Shown one piece after another: positions 35,968 to 44,554 of a stretch of DNA of 64,000 bases. The position numbers and the translations under genes are program-made. The stretch is from the NCBI GenBank assembly GCA_965214435.1, contig OZ243960.1, positions 1,612,001 through 1,676,000 of the forward strand, in the 5' to 3' direction. Source of the DNA: Rubrobacter_A sp965214435 (GTDB lineage Bacteria > Actinomycetota > Rubrobacteria > Rubrobacterales > Rubrobacteraceae). Under the pieces are notes generated by a model, which searched no databases, was not told where the DNA came from, and worked only from the letters and a program-made list of their open reading frames with translations. The number at the start of each line of letters is the position of its first letter. The stretch's first letter is position 1.

Positions 35968-37854
35968 TTGTCCGAAAACGGAGGTAGGACCCGCGAGAGC
36001 CAGGAGAGCGGGCCGCGCGCCGCCGCAAGCTCCGGGCTGGTCCGGCGGGCGGCGGGGTACCTGGGGCCTTACAAGCGCGAGGTGGTGTTCGCCCTGGTCT
36101 CACTGCTCCTGGTCTCGGGGGCGAACCTTCTTACGCCGCTCCTGATCGCCTACGCCGTGGATACCGGCGTCACGGACAGGGTTCCCCGGGCGATCCTGCT
36201 CGCGGTGGCGGGGCTCTTGGGGGTCGCGGTCGTTCGGGGGCTTTTCAACTTCTTTCAGGGGTACCTTGCGGAGCGTGCCTCACAGGGGGTCGCCTACGAC
36301 TTGAGGAACGAACTCTTCTCGCGCGTGGAGCGGCTCTCCTTCGGCTACCACGACCGCGTGGAGACGGGCCAACTGGTCACCCGACTGACGAACGACGTCG
36401 AACAGGTAAGGGGTTTTATCGGGACCGGCGTCGTGCAACTTGCCTCTTCGGTGGTGATGTTTATAGGTACCACGGTGCTATTGTTGTGGATAGACTGGCA
36501 ACTCGCGCTGATAGTCCTCGCTGTCATCGCCCCGATAGTCTTCTTGCTCACCCAGTTCGTGAAGAAGATCGGGCCTCTGTTCCGGCGGGTGCAGGAGAAG
36601 CTCGGCCAGACGAACACGGTGCTCCAGGAAGACCTTTCGGGGTTGCGCGTGGTCCGGTCCTTTGCCCAGGAGGACCGCGAAGTGTCCCGCTACCGCCAGG
36701 CGAACGACGAGTTGCTCGAGCGTAACGTGACCACCGTGCGGACCCAGTCCAACAACTTCCCGCTGGTGTTCTTTTTCGCGAACCTCGGCACGCTGGCCGT
36801 GATCCTCTTCGGCGGCTTTCAGGTTATCGGGGGGAGCCTCTCCATCGGTATACTCATAGCCTTTAACTCCTACGTGGCCTTTCTCCTGCAGCCCATCCTC
36901 ATCATCGGCTTTCTCTCGGCGGGACTGGCGCGGGCCGGGACTTCTACGCGCAGGATCTTCGAGGTCCTCGACACCCCGATGGAGGTCGAAAACCGACCGG
37001 ATGCCAAGACCCTGCCGCCGATCCGGTGCGAGGTGGCTTTCGAGGACGTGCGCTTCCGCTACCCCGGCACGGAGGAAGACATCCTCTCCGGCGTGAGCTT
37101 CGAGGCGAGGCCGGGACAGACGGTCGCCCTGTTGGGCGCTACCGGCTCCGGGAAGTCCACCCTGGTGAACCTGCTGCCCCGTTTCTACGACGTGACCTCC
37201 GGGAGCGTAAAGCTCGACAGATACGACGTCCGGGACGTAACCCTTGAAAGCCTGCGGTCCCAGATCGGGGTCGTCTTTCAGGAGCCGCGGCTGTTCTCCG
37301 GCACGGTGGCGGAGAACATAGCCTACGGCAAGACCGGGGCTAGCAGAGAGGAGATCTCGGCTTCGGCCCGGGCGGCCAGCGCCGAGGATTTTATCCAGAG
37401 GCTGCCCGACGGGTACGAGACGGTCATCGGCGAGCGCGGCGTGGGGCTCTCGGGAGGGCAGCGCCAGCGGATCGCCATCGCCCGCGCCCTGCTCGTTAAT
37501 CCCCGGCTCTTGATCCTCGACGACAGCACCTCCGCGGTGGATGCCGTCACAGAAGCCTCGATCCTCGACTCCCTGGACAGGCTGATGCGCGAGGATCACC
37601 GCACCGTCTTCGTCATAGCGCAGAGGGTCTCAACCGTGCGGGACGCAGACCTCATACTACTGCTGGATAACGGCGAGATAGCGGCCCGGGGCACCCACTC
37701 CGAACTACTGGCAAATAGCCCGCTCTACAACGAGATCCTCGGTTCCCAGCTAGAAGGCGTCAGAGAGCCCGTGGCCGCCGGAGGACGGGCTGATGAGGCC
37801 GGAGATAAAGCAAGCGAAAACGACTCCGCGACCGGGAAGGATGGTAGAGGGTAA
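35968..37854 (+). CDS. ABC exporter, TMD-NBD half transporter with degenerate catalytic site
   Basis: A 628-aa type IV exporter half. The six-helix membrane domain covers about residues 30-330. The NBD has Walker A GATGSGKST (390-398), signature LSGGQRQR, and Walker B LLILDDSTSAVD in which Asp519 replaces the catalytic Glu, as in the degenerate subunit of TM287/288- and BmrCD-type heterodimers. C-terminal tail charged. TTG start behind GGAGAGAG. The stop codon overlaps the ATG of the partner gene by one base (TAATG). Confidence 0.93.
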   Translation: MSENGGRTRESQESGPRAAASSGLVRRAAGYLGPYKREVVFALVSLLLVSGANLLTPLLIAYAVDTGVTDRVPRAILLAVAGLLGVAVVRGLFNFFQGYLAERASQGVAYDLRNELFSRVERLSFGYHDRVETGQLVTRLTNDVEQVRGFIGTGVVQLASSVVMFIGTTVLLLWIDWQLALIVLAVIAPIVFLLTQFVKKIGPLFRRVQEKLGQTNTVLQEDLSGLRVVRSFAQEDREVSRYRQANDELLERNVTTVRTQSNNFPLVFFFANLGTLAVILFGGFQVIGGSLSIGILIAFNSYVAFLLQPILIIGFLSAGLARAGTSTRRIFEVLDTPMEVENRPDAKTLPPIRCEVAFEDVRFRYPGTEEDILSGVSFEARPGQTVALLGATGSGKSTLVNLLPRFYDVTSGSVKLDRYDVRDVTLESLRSQIGVVFQEPRLFSGTVAENIAYGKTGASREEISASARAASAEDFIQRLPDGYETVIGERGVGLSGGQRQRIAIARALLVNPRLLILDDSTSAVDAVTEASILDSLDRLMREDHRTVFVIAQRVSTVRDADLILLLDNGEIAARGTHSELLANSPLYNEILGSQLEGVREPVAAGGRADEAGDKASENDSATGKDGRG

Positions 37855-39644
37855 TGGGTGGTGGGCGCGGCATAGGATCTATTGCGGGGGCTTCCGAGGA
37901 GCGGGCCGGGGACCGGGGCCGGGTAGCGCGCCGGCTTCTGTCGGAGTTAAAGCCCTACGGCCGGCAGTTGATCTTTGTCTTCGTGCTGGTCGTGCTCGGG
38001 GCGGGAACGCAGGCTCTGGGTCCGTACCTGATCGGACGCGCCATAGACGGCGCTATCCGGGCCGGTGACTCCAGAGAGCTGTTGCTGACCATGCTCGTCC
38101 TCTTTGCCGTCTACGGCGTCGGGGCCGCGGTCCAGCGGGGCCAAACCTACCGCGTCGGACTCGTGGGACAGACCGTCCTGGCCTCCCTGCGGCGGCGGCT
38201 CTTTGAGAAGTTCCAGGGTCTTCCTCTGGGGTACTTTGACAAACGCTCCGTCGGCTCGCTGATGAGCCGGGTAATAAACGACGTCGCCACCCTGAACCAG
38301 TTCCTCTCCCAGGGCGTCACCCAGGTACTCGGCTCCCTCTTCAGTTTGGTCGGGATCGTGATCGCGATGCTGCTCCTTGACTGGGCGCTCGCACTGGCGT
38401 GCCTGACCGTGATCCCGGCGATGATGCTCCTGACCTCGCTCTTTGCCCGCCGCGCGAGGGCCGCCTTCCGCACCACGCGTCTGACCATAGGAGACGTGAC
38501 CTCCGGATTGGAGGAGGAGATCGGCGGTGTCCGGGAGGCGCAAGCCTTCAACCGTACCGGGGAGAACATAGAACGCTTCCGGGTGCAGAACCAGGCCAAC
38601 TGGTCGGCGAACGTGGGAGCCATGGCTATAACTTCGGCCTTCGCCCCGGCGGTGGATTTGCTCAACGCATTCTCTATCGCGCTCGTGATCGGCTTCGGGG
38701 GCTACCTGGTCTTCGCCGGCTCGATGACGGTCGGGGTGTTGGCGGCGTTCCTGATCTACATCCAGCAGTTCTTCCGGCCCATCCAGCTCGTCGCCCAGGT
38801 CTATACCCAGGCCCAGTCGGCGCTGGCCGGGGGTGAGCGCGTCTACGAGATCCTCGACGAAAAAGAGGAGCCATCCGAGCCGGCCGGAGCCCGGGATCTA
38901 ACGGAGATGGAAGGGGAGATCTCCTTCGAGAGCGTAGACTTTGCCTACGAGGCGGACAACCCCGTGCTGCGCGACATAAACTTCTCCGCCGAGCCGGGCC
39001 AGACCGTTGCCCTGGTAGGTCCCACCGGGGCCGGAAAGACCACCATCGCGAATCTCATACCCCGCTTCTACGACGTTACCGGGGGAACGGTCAGGGTGGA
39101 CGGCTACGACGTCCGGGAGGTGACCCGCCAGAGCCTCCGGCGCGGTATCGCCGCCGTGTTGCAGGAGCCTTTCCTCTTCTCCGGCACCGTCGCCGAGAAT
39201 ATAGCTTACGGCCGTCCGGAGGCGAGCCGGGAGGAAGTTGAGCAGGCGGCCCGCGCCGTAAGCGCCCACGGGTTTATCTCGAACCTCTCCGAAGGTTACG
39301 ACACACATCTCGGCGAAGGCAGCAGTACGCTATCCCAGGGCCAGCGCCAGCTCATCTCCTTCGCCCGCGCCGTGCTCGCCGAGCCGAGCATCCTGATCCT
39401 CGACGAGGCCACCTCGAACATAGATACCCGGACCGAGGCCCTGATCCAGGACGCGCTCTCAACACTCCTTGAGGGGCGTACCAGCGTGGTGATCGCCCAC
39501 CGTCTATCTACCATCCGCGGCGCCGACCTCATCCTGGTCGTGGAAGACGGCCTCATAGCCGAGCGCGGAACGCACGCCGAGCTACTAGAGGAAAACGGCC
39601 TCTACGCCGAACTCTACCGCAGCCAGTTCTCACTGAGTGGGTAG
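37854..39644 (+). CDS. ABC exporter, TMD-NBD half transporter with canonical catalytic site
   Basis: A 596-aa partner. Membrane domain about 30-330, Walker A GPTGAGKTT from residue 389, and Walker B ILILDEATSNID with catalytic Glu518. The signature is LSQGQRQ rather than LSGGQ. Together with the Asp519 of the first half this gives one consensus and one degenerate ATP site, the expected heterodimer design. Export of lipids or drugs is the usual role; the substrate is not inferable. Confidence 0.93.
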   Translation: MGGGRGIGSIAGASEERAGDRGRVARRLLSELKPYGRQLIFVFVLVVLGAGTQALGPYLIGRAIDGAIRAGDSRELLLTMLVLFAVYGVGAAVQRGQTYRVGLVGQTVLASLRRRLFEKFQGLPLGYFDKRSVGSLMSRVINDVATLNQFLSQGVTQVLGSLFSLVGIVIAMLLLDWALALACLTVIPAMMLLTSLFARRARAAFRTTRLTIGDVTSGLEEEIGGVREAQAFNRTGENIERFRVQNQANWSANVGAMAITSAFAPAVDLLNAFSIALVIGFGGYLVFAGSMTVGVLAAFLIYIQQFFRPIQLVAQVYTQAQSALAGGERVYEILDEKEEPSEPAGARDLTEMEGEISFESVDFAYEADNPVLRDINFSAEPGQTVALVGPTGAGKTTIANLIPRFYDVTGGTVRVDGYDVREVTRQSLRRGIAAVLQEPFLFSGTVAENIAYGRPEASREEVEQAARAVSAHGFISNLSEGYDTHLGEGSSTLSQGQRQLISFARAVLAEPSILILDEATSNIDTRTEALIQDALSTLLEGRTSVVIAHRLSTIRGADLILVVEDGLIAERGTHAELLEENGLYAELYRSQFSLSG

Positions 39645-39791
39645 GATCATCCGGGAAGGAATGGAGCTTGAGCTTAAATCTTGTCAGCACTTCAGCTTAT
39701 GTTCGGGTAGTGAGGCTTGGTCTGTAGCTCTTCGCCTGCAGGTCGCTGCTTCATCCCTGATACGGAATCCGGCTGAAGAGTTCTCGGGACG

Positions 39792-40369
39792 TCATGCCGA
39801 TTGGGGCCACCAGTGGTAGTTGGTCAGATCCCTTATGGTCCCGGCTTGATCGAGCAACTCGATGCAACGTTGTACGAGGGCTTGCTCTATCTCGGAGATC
39901 TGTTCAAAGAGCTGGTTGGCTATGGCCTCGTTGGTCAGGGGCCACAGCTTCTCCGCCGGCTGTAGCTCCGGAGAACCCGCAGGGAGAAATTCCAGATGTA
40001 TCCCTTCCGGGATTTCGACCTCTCCAGAGGTGTGCCAGCCGGCCCGATCCAGAACCAGAAGTACACGCTTGTCCTCGCCGGCTCCCACCTCCCAGGCGAA
40101 CTCGTGGAGGGCTATCGAGAACAGCTCCTTGTTTACGGTGGGCAGGATCAGCCAGTACGCTCTTCCGGTGGTGGGCCGGACGAAGCCGTAGAGGTAGGTC
40201 CACTCGTAGCCGCGCTTGACCTTAGCCGTGGGTCTCTTTCCTATCGGCGCCCATACTCGCCTCACGACCGGCTTCAGTCCTAGACGCGCCTCGTCCTCGG
40301 CCCATAGCTCTACCCCAGCCTGCGGATGGGCCTCCTGTAGAGCCTTCAGCCGCTCGGGCAGAGTTTTTT
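39792..40369 (-). CDS. IS630 transposase, frame B (DDE domain)
   Basis: The C-terminal part of the transposase, read in the -1 frame from the A6C run at 40363-40369. It has the DDE catalytic residues in ELWAEDEARLG, LLVLDRAGWHTS and GSPELQPAEKLW. It has no own ribosome site at the junction, so expression as a frameshift fusion with the upstream frame is the likely mode. Confidence 0.85.
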
Positions 40370-40864
40370 GAAGGCCTCCTGCTCGGAGGCGGCGGCAGAG
40401 GCGTTTTCGGGCCTTGGGACCTGTGGGCTGTACCTGATCTTCCTGAGATACTCGAAGCCCCGCTGGACATGCACCCTCTGCAGGCCGTTCCTCTGCGCTA
40501 TCCAGCTTGCGACCTTCGGTCCGCTCCACATCCCGCCGCCCAGCGAAGCCGGCGGCGGCGATCGCAGAGCCTCCACCAAATCCGCCTCCCCGGTCCCGTC
40601 GAGCAGAGCCCTCTCCTTCGCTCCGGGATTGCCGTGACGACGGTCGCCCAGAGCTTCCACCCCTCCCGAGGCGTAACGCTTGGCGATCTCGGTGGTCCAT
40701 TTCCTGGAGTAGCCCACCATCTCGGCGACCTCGCCGACCGAATCACCCAATGACATGCGCCAGACCATAAGTAGATGGGTCCGCTCCACCGGATCGGCCG
40801 CCTTCCGGTAGAGCCGCTCCAACCGCTCGGACTCGGACTCCTGGTAACTCCGCTTCTCATCCAT
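40346..40864 (-). CDS. IS630 transposase, frame A (helix-turn-helix domain)
   Basis: A 172-codon frame starting at ATG 40864. It carries the DNA-binding domain (VGEVAEMVGYSRKWTTEIAKRY, about 43-64) and a winged-helix segment (GPKVASWIAQRNGLQRVHVQ). It ends with EAFKKLCPSG just after a slippery AAAAAAC. The frame B domain continues without interruption in the -1 frame. Confidence 0.85.
   Translation of the reverse strand: MDEKRSYQESESERLERLYRKAADPVERTHLLMVWRMSLGDSVGEVAEMVGYSRKWTTEIAKRYASGGVEALGDRRHGNPGAKERALLDGTGEADLVEALRSPPPASLGGGMWSGPKVASWIAQRNGLQRVHVQRGFEYLRKIRYSPQVPRPENASAAASEQEAFKKLCPSG
40363..40369 (-). other. Slippery heptamer for -1 frameshift
   Basis: AAAAAAC on the minus strand, in the frame AAA-AAA-C. 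It sits where frame A (ending 40346) and frame B overlap. Ribosomal -1 slippage or transcriptional slippage on A6 would produce the fused transposase. Confidence 0.65.
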
Positions 40865-40908
40865 GCCTCGAAGTGTACAACCGGATTCCGTATGACTGGC
40901 TGACGAGC

Positions 40909-40923
40909 CGCCAGAGGCGGCGG
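40909..40923. repeat. GCCGCC/GGCGGC inverted repeat between CTGACTGGCTGA repeats
   Basis: A short GC hairpin between two near copies of GACTGGCTGA (40893-40903 and 40927-40937), just outside the IS right end. It is probably the terminator region of the ABC exporter, displaced by the insertion. Confidence 0.4.
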
Positions 40924-40986
40924 GCTGACTGGCTGATTAGCTCTAAAAAGCGCTGACAAGCTTCGAAAAAACTTACGTCCGCACCT

Positions 40987-41628
40987 TTAGAGGGTGATCA
41001 AACCTAAACGCGCCCCGACGCCGACCGCCTCGGCGCGGCTGCCCACCCCGAGCTTGCCGTAGAGCGAAGAGACATGGAACTTGACCGTATGCTCGCTGAT
41101 GGAAAGCTCGCGGGCGATGGCCTTGTTCGGAAGTCCCCGGCTCAAAAGCTCCAGCACCTCTTCCTCGCGGCGGGTCAGGGTCTCGTTGGGCTCTTCGAGT
41201 ACCGGGCTCTCTTCGAGCAGCCGCTCGGAGAGAGCTTTGGACAGAACTACGAGGCCCTTCGCCGCGGCTACTACCGCGGCGGTAATCTCCTCCGAGGAAG
41301 CTTCCGGCGGCACGACACCCCACCCGGAGAGCGGCAGCGCCCTCAGCCGGAAGACCGCGCTCTCATCCTCGGAGATTACGACCAGCGCCCGGGCCTCCGC
41401 CCCCAGAGACGCCTCGAACACCTCTTCCAATGGCTCCTCGCCCGCGACCAGTATAACTTCGGCTTCGGATAGCTCTAAAGATTGCTCTGATTCGGCAGGT
41501 ATTCCTGTAGGTGTGCCCTCTCCAACCACTTCCAGGTCCGGGCTCGTTTCGGCTTCCGCGAGCATCGAGCGAAGCCCCGCCCTCACGAGCGGGGATGAAG
41601 CTACAACGAATACCCGGGCGGGGCTCAC
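40987..41628 (-). CDS. LuxR-family regulator with degenerate receiver domain
   Basis: A 213-aa NarL/FixJ-like protein. The C-terminal HTH (about 147-213) is intact: LTRREEEVLELLSRGLPNKAIARELSISEHTVKFHVSSLYGKLG in outline. The N-terminal half is shaped like a receiver but lacks phosphorylation chemistry: the acidic pair of VDD is VAS (near residue 10), and the phosphoacceptor Asp is absent from VILVAGEEPLEE. It should therefore respond by interaction, not phosphorylation. The GTG overlaps the stop codon of the HtrA-like protease gene by 4 bp. Confidence 0.85.
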   Translation of the reverse strand: MSPARVFVVASSPLVRAGLRSMLAEAETSPDLEVVGEGTPTGIPAESEQSLELSEAEVILVAGEEPLEEVFEASLGAEARALVVISEDESAVFRLRALPLSGWGVVPPEASSEEITAAVVAAAKGLVVLSKALSERLLEESPVLEEPNETLTRREEEVLELLSRGLPNKAIARELSISEHTVKFHVSSLYGKLGVGSRAEAVGVGARLGLITL

Positions 41629-42647
41629 GCCGCCCGTTCCGGGCCGCGGGCTCGCAGGTCCACGTCAAAGACCAAGACTTTACCACTGCGCCGGACTTCG
41701 AGATGTACCGTGCTTCCTGTGTCTGTCCCGATGCTCGCGAGAACCTTGAGAAGGTCCTGTGGATCGTATAGCGGCTGGCTGTTGGCGCCGAGCAGCACGT
41801 CGCCGACCATGAGGCCGATCTTCTGCGCCGGACTGCCGCCTCTGACGCCGGCGACCACGAGGCCCGGTTTCGCGGGCTGCTCCCTAGAGCCCGGTACTAC
41901 AGAAAGGACCTCGACGCCCAGCTTGACCTCCGGACGCCGGATGGCTGTTTCCAACACGGGCTCGGAGAGCCAGGCTTTAACCGCGTTGCTTGGTATGGAG
42001 ATTGCGGCGTTACCGAAGATCACGGCGTTGATCCCGACCACCTCTCCTCTAGCGTTCAAGAGGGGGCCGCCCGAGTTACCCGGCGCCAGGGCCACATCGG
42101 AGCGTATGTAAGCCACCCCGACGCCGGGTTGTTCCCGGTAGAGCCGGTCGCCAATGACACCGGCGGTGGCCGCCCCGAGCCTGCCCCACGGGTGTCCCAC
42201 GGCGAAGACCAGTTCGCCGGCCCGCAAGGCGTCCGAGTCACCGAAACGCGCTGCGGTGAGGTCTGTAGGTGGTCCATCTGCCTTTCCCACGAGGCTTAGC
42301 AGGACGAGGTCCAGCGTGGCGTCGCTCTTTACGACCTCCGCTTTGAACTCGCGTCCGTCGCGGGTCATGACGGTCAGGTCCGGGCCGCGCCGCCGGCTTT
42401 GCCACCGGCTCCTCCGGTGGGAGTTAGCCCGGCCTCCTCTATAATACTGGCGGGCTTCCGCGACGACGTGGGCGTTCGTCAACACCCGGCCGCTTTCGTC
42501 CTGGATCACGCCGGCTCCGGCGCCCCGGTTACCGTTGCGCACCTCGACTACGCTTTGCTGCACGCGCTCCACTAGATCAGAGATCTCGGTGTAGAGGTTC
42601 GCCAGAGGGGCGGACCGTTGCCCGCCCCCGACTACTTCCGCGTCCAT
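41625..42647 (-). CDS. HtrA/DegP-like S1C serine protease with PDZ domain
   Basis: A 340-aa trypsin-like protease with complete triad: His60 in LTNAHVV, Asp113 in TLDLVLL and Ser192 in PGNSGGPL. A PDZ domain follows (about 240-332, KLGVEVLSV... GLVVAGVRGGSPAQKIGLMVGDVLLG). No signal peptide or membrane anchor is visible, so it may act in the cytosol, unlike most HtrA proteins. An Arg-rich insertion (about 70-88, RGGRANSHRRSRWQSRRRG) lies between the His and Asp. It begins 2 bp after the pseudoprotease stop. Confidence 0.9.
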   Translation of the reverse strand: MDAEVVGGGQRSAPLANLYTEISDLVERVQQSVVEVRNGNRGAGAGVIQDESGRVLTNAHVVAEARQYYRGGRANSHRRSRWQSRRRGPDLTVMTRDGREFKAEVVKSDATLDLVLLSLVGKADGPPTDLTAARFGDSDALRAGELVFAVGHPWGRLGAATAGVIGDRLYREQPGVGVAYIRSDVALAPGNSGGPLLNARGEVVGINAVIFGNAAISIPSNAVKAWLSEPVLETAIRRPEVKLGVEVLSVVPGSREQPAKPGLVVAGVRGGSPAQKIGLMVGDVLLGANSQPLYDPQDLLKVLASIGTDTGSTVHLEVRRSGKVLVFDVDLRARGPERAA

Positions 42648-42649
42648 CC

Positions 42650-43636
42650 TTAGTTCCGCTCGCCGACGGTGACTTCAAGCTTTGTGAGCTCTCCGCCGCG
42701 CATCAACTGGACCGCAACGCCCTGGCCGGCCATACCCGAGCCGAGGACGCTCAGGAGGTCGTCGGTGGTCTCCACGGGCTGCCCATCGAGGGTCGCTATT
42801 ATGTCGCCCACCATGATGCCCGATCGTAAGGCCGGGGTATCCTCTCCAACCCCGACGACGAGTAGCCCGCCGTCCTGGTTGAGACCGGTTTCATTTACCT
42901 TGGGAAGCCTCACCGGCTGGCTGTAGACGCCCAGGTAGCCGCGCTTGACGGAGCCTTCTTCGGCTATGGTATTCGCCACGCTCCAGGCGAGGTCCGCCGG
43001 TACGGCGAGCGTCGCGCCGCCCATCCCGGTGGTTACAACCCCAAGGACCTTCCCCGTCGCGTCGATCAACGCGCCTCCACCGAGCCCCGGGTATGGAGCG
43101 GCGTCGGATTGAACGTAGCGCTCGGGCACGGCCCCGCGTCCGGGCCTTCCACCTCCGGGCCTTCCACCCCAGCGCCCGCCACGGCCGCCACCCCGGCCAC
43201 GGCTACTGCTACGGCCATCGCCACGATTCCCCCGCTGGGTCGAGCCGGCTGCGCTTACTATGCCCATGGAGACCCTTACGCCTTGCCTGGAGTGCCCGAC
43301 CGCCAGTGCCAGTCCGCCGACGCGCGCCTCACCCTCGGCGGGTGTGGCCGCGGTGGCCTCCAGCCCCTCGACCTTGAGTACCGCCAGGTCGTTGCGGGTG
43401 TCCCGTCCTACAAAGGTCGCCGCGAGCGACGCCCCGTCGTTGGACTCGACGGATAGATCTTCTTCATGCTCCACGGCGTGGCTGGCCGTAAGCACAAGCC
43501 CTTCGGCGAATACCAGGCCGGTCGCGGGCCAGCGACGGCCGCCCCTCACCCGTACCACGGATGGACTAATAGCCTCTACAGCGTCGGCCAGTCCTTCGGA
43601 CAGGCTCACCAGCGGGTTAGTGTTTTGCTCTTCCAT
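42650..43636 (-). CDS. HtrA-like protein with missing catalytic serine (pseudoprotease)
   Basis: A 328-aa S1C protein with PDZ domain. His53 (TASHAVEH) and Asp83 (TRNDLAVLKV) are present, but the motif corresponding to PGNSGGPL reads PGLGGGAL, so Gly186 replaces the serine and no classical proteolysis is possible. Residues 136-168 form an Arg/Gly-rich loop with RGRGGGRGGRWGG and similar RGG-type repeats. No signal peptide or anchor. The ATG at 43636 behind AAGGAGAAGC was chosen over a longer frame from 43798. First gene of a three-gene operon with an active paralogue and a regulator. Confidence 0.88.
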   Translation of the reverse strand: MEEQNTNPLVSLSEGLADAVEAISPSVVRVRGGRRWPATGLVFAEGLVLTASHAVEHEEDLSVESNDGASLAATFVGRDTRNDLAVLKVEGLEATAATPAEGEARVGGLALAVGHSRQGVRVSMGIVSAAGSTQRGNRGDGRSSSRGRGGGRGGRWGGRPGGGRPGRGAVPERYVQSDAAPYPGLGGGALIDATGKVLGVVTTGMGGATLAVPADLAWSVANTIAEEGSVKRGYLGVYSQPVRLPKVNETGLNQDGGLLVVGVGEDTPALRSGIMVGDIIATLDGQPVETTDDLLSVLGSGMAGQGVAVQLMRGGELTKLEVTVGERN

Positions 43637-44044
43637 GCTTCTCCTTTTTCTCCGGGCCTCTGTTGCCCGGTATCTATTCTTACAGGAGAATGTAACCCCG
43701 CGTGGAGTCTCCGCCATCAGGCGTTCGGCTAGTTGGCTACCCGGACAAACGGCCAGGGTTTTGGCCGCTGGGTTAGAAGCACCTGGATCTACCTCCACCC
43801 GCTATTCGAGAGTCACAGCCGTGAGGTCTCGCTTCTACAGAGAATGTCGCCGGAGAACCTCCGTCCGGGGCCGGCTTTTGTTTCTTGTCACGCTCTTGTC
43901 ACGGGGGGAGTTTAGTCTTCAACACAGCGCTGAAGACGTCTGACGCCGAAAGTGGTCCAAACCTCGGCCGCGGGGACGTCTTGAAAACTTTTAAACGTGG
44001 GCGCACGAGAACACTGTGCAACGAGCGAGGAGAGGAGGAAAGGT
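43637..44044. other. Divergent regulatory region
   Basis: 408 bp between the pseudoprotease (minus) and cupin (plus) starts. It holds the Pho-box-like promoter copy 4 for the plus strand. A promoter for the minus-strand operon must be here but was not identified. Confidence 0.5.
43885..43918 (+). promoter_or_regulatory. Pho-box-like promoter, copy 4
   Basis: Two perfect TTGTCACG repeats (43885-43892 and 43896-43903, 11-bp period), 9 bp, then TAGTCT (43913-43918). The stretch from CTTGTCACG to GAGTTTA is nearly identical to copy 3. It lies about 125 bp upstream of the first cupin gene. Confidence 0.7.
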
Positions 44045-44554
44045 ATGTCAAGCGAAAGCAAAGGAGTAATGCCGTACGTGAGCGGCCTTGCGGATGCGCC
44101 GGCCTACTGGCAGGTGGACATCCTGTGGGTGATGCTCGCTACCGGTGAGCAGACGGGAGGTAACTACTCCCTAATGTGGGAGCTTTGTCCTAAAGGTTCG
44201 GGTTCGCCGCCCCACTACCACGACCAGGATGAGCAGTTCTACTTGATGGACGGGGAGATCACTTACAAGGCCGGGGACCAGACTTTGGAGGCATCCGGCG
44301 GGTCGTTCGTCCTGATCCCGCGCGGCACGGTCCACTCCTTCCGGGTGGACTCCGAGGCGGCGACCCTCTTGAACTCCTACACCCCAGCGGGCTTTGAGCG
44401 GACGATTGTAGAACTTGGGGAGCCAGCCCAGGAACGGACTCTGCCACCAGAGGGATTACCGATGACGGGCGACATGGAGAAGGTCATAGCACTCTTCGAG
44501 AAGGTGGGGATGCATCCGGTCGAGGAACCGGACACACTCCGGGAAGGCAGCTAA
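44045..44554 (+). CDS. Cupin-domain protein (quercetinase-like)
   Basis: A 169-aa single cupin. Metal ligands are seen in PPHYHDQDEQFYLMDGEI (HxHx4-5E) and the later His of VHSFRV. Related proteins are dioxygenases or isomerases, but this one could be structural. The ATG follows GAGGAGGAAAGG. It is under a Pho-box-like promoter and followed 109 bp later by a second cupin gene. Confidence 0.82.
   Translation: MSSESKGVMPYVSGLADAPAYWQVDILWVMLATGEQTGGNYSLMWELCPKGSGSPPHYHDQDEQFYLMDGEITYKAGDQTLEASGGSFVLIPRGTVHSFRVDSEAATLLNSYTPAGFERTIVELGEPAQERTLPPEGLPMTGDMEKVIALFEKVGMHPVEEPDTLREGS

Larger units (their letters stand above)
39763..40890 (-). mobile_element. IS630-family insertion sequence
   Basis: A 1128-bp element with terminal inverted repeats CGGAATCCGG(C/T)TG at 39763-39775 and 40878-40890 (reverse). 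It is flanked by TA at 39761-39762 and 40891-40892, the usual IS630 target duplication. It encodes a two-frame transposase on the minus strand and lies between the ABC exporter and the HtrA/LuxR operon without breaking a visible gene. Confidence 0.9.

Noticed and set aside
36478..37599. 373-codon open frame on the minus strand
   Set aside because: It is opposite the ABC exporter gene, whose motifs are certain. Shadow frame.
39683..40962. Inverted CTTGTCAGC copies outside both IS ends, suggesting a larger element
   Set aside because: Only about 9-10 bp match, and the inner repeats with TA duplications explain the insertion fully.
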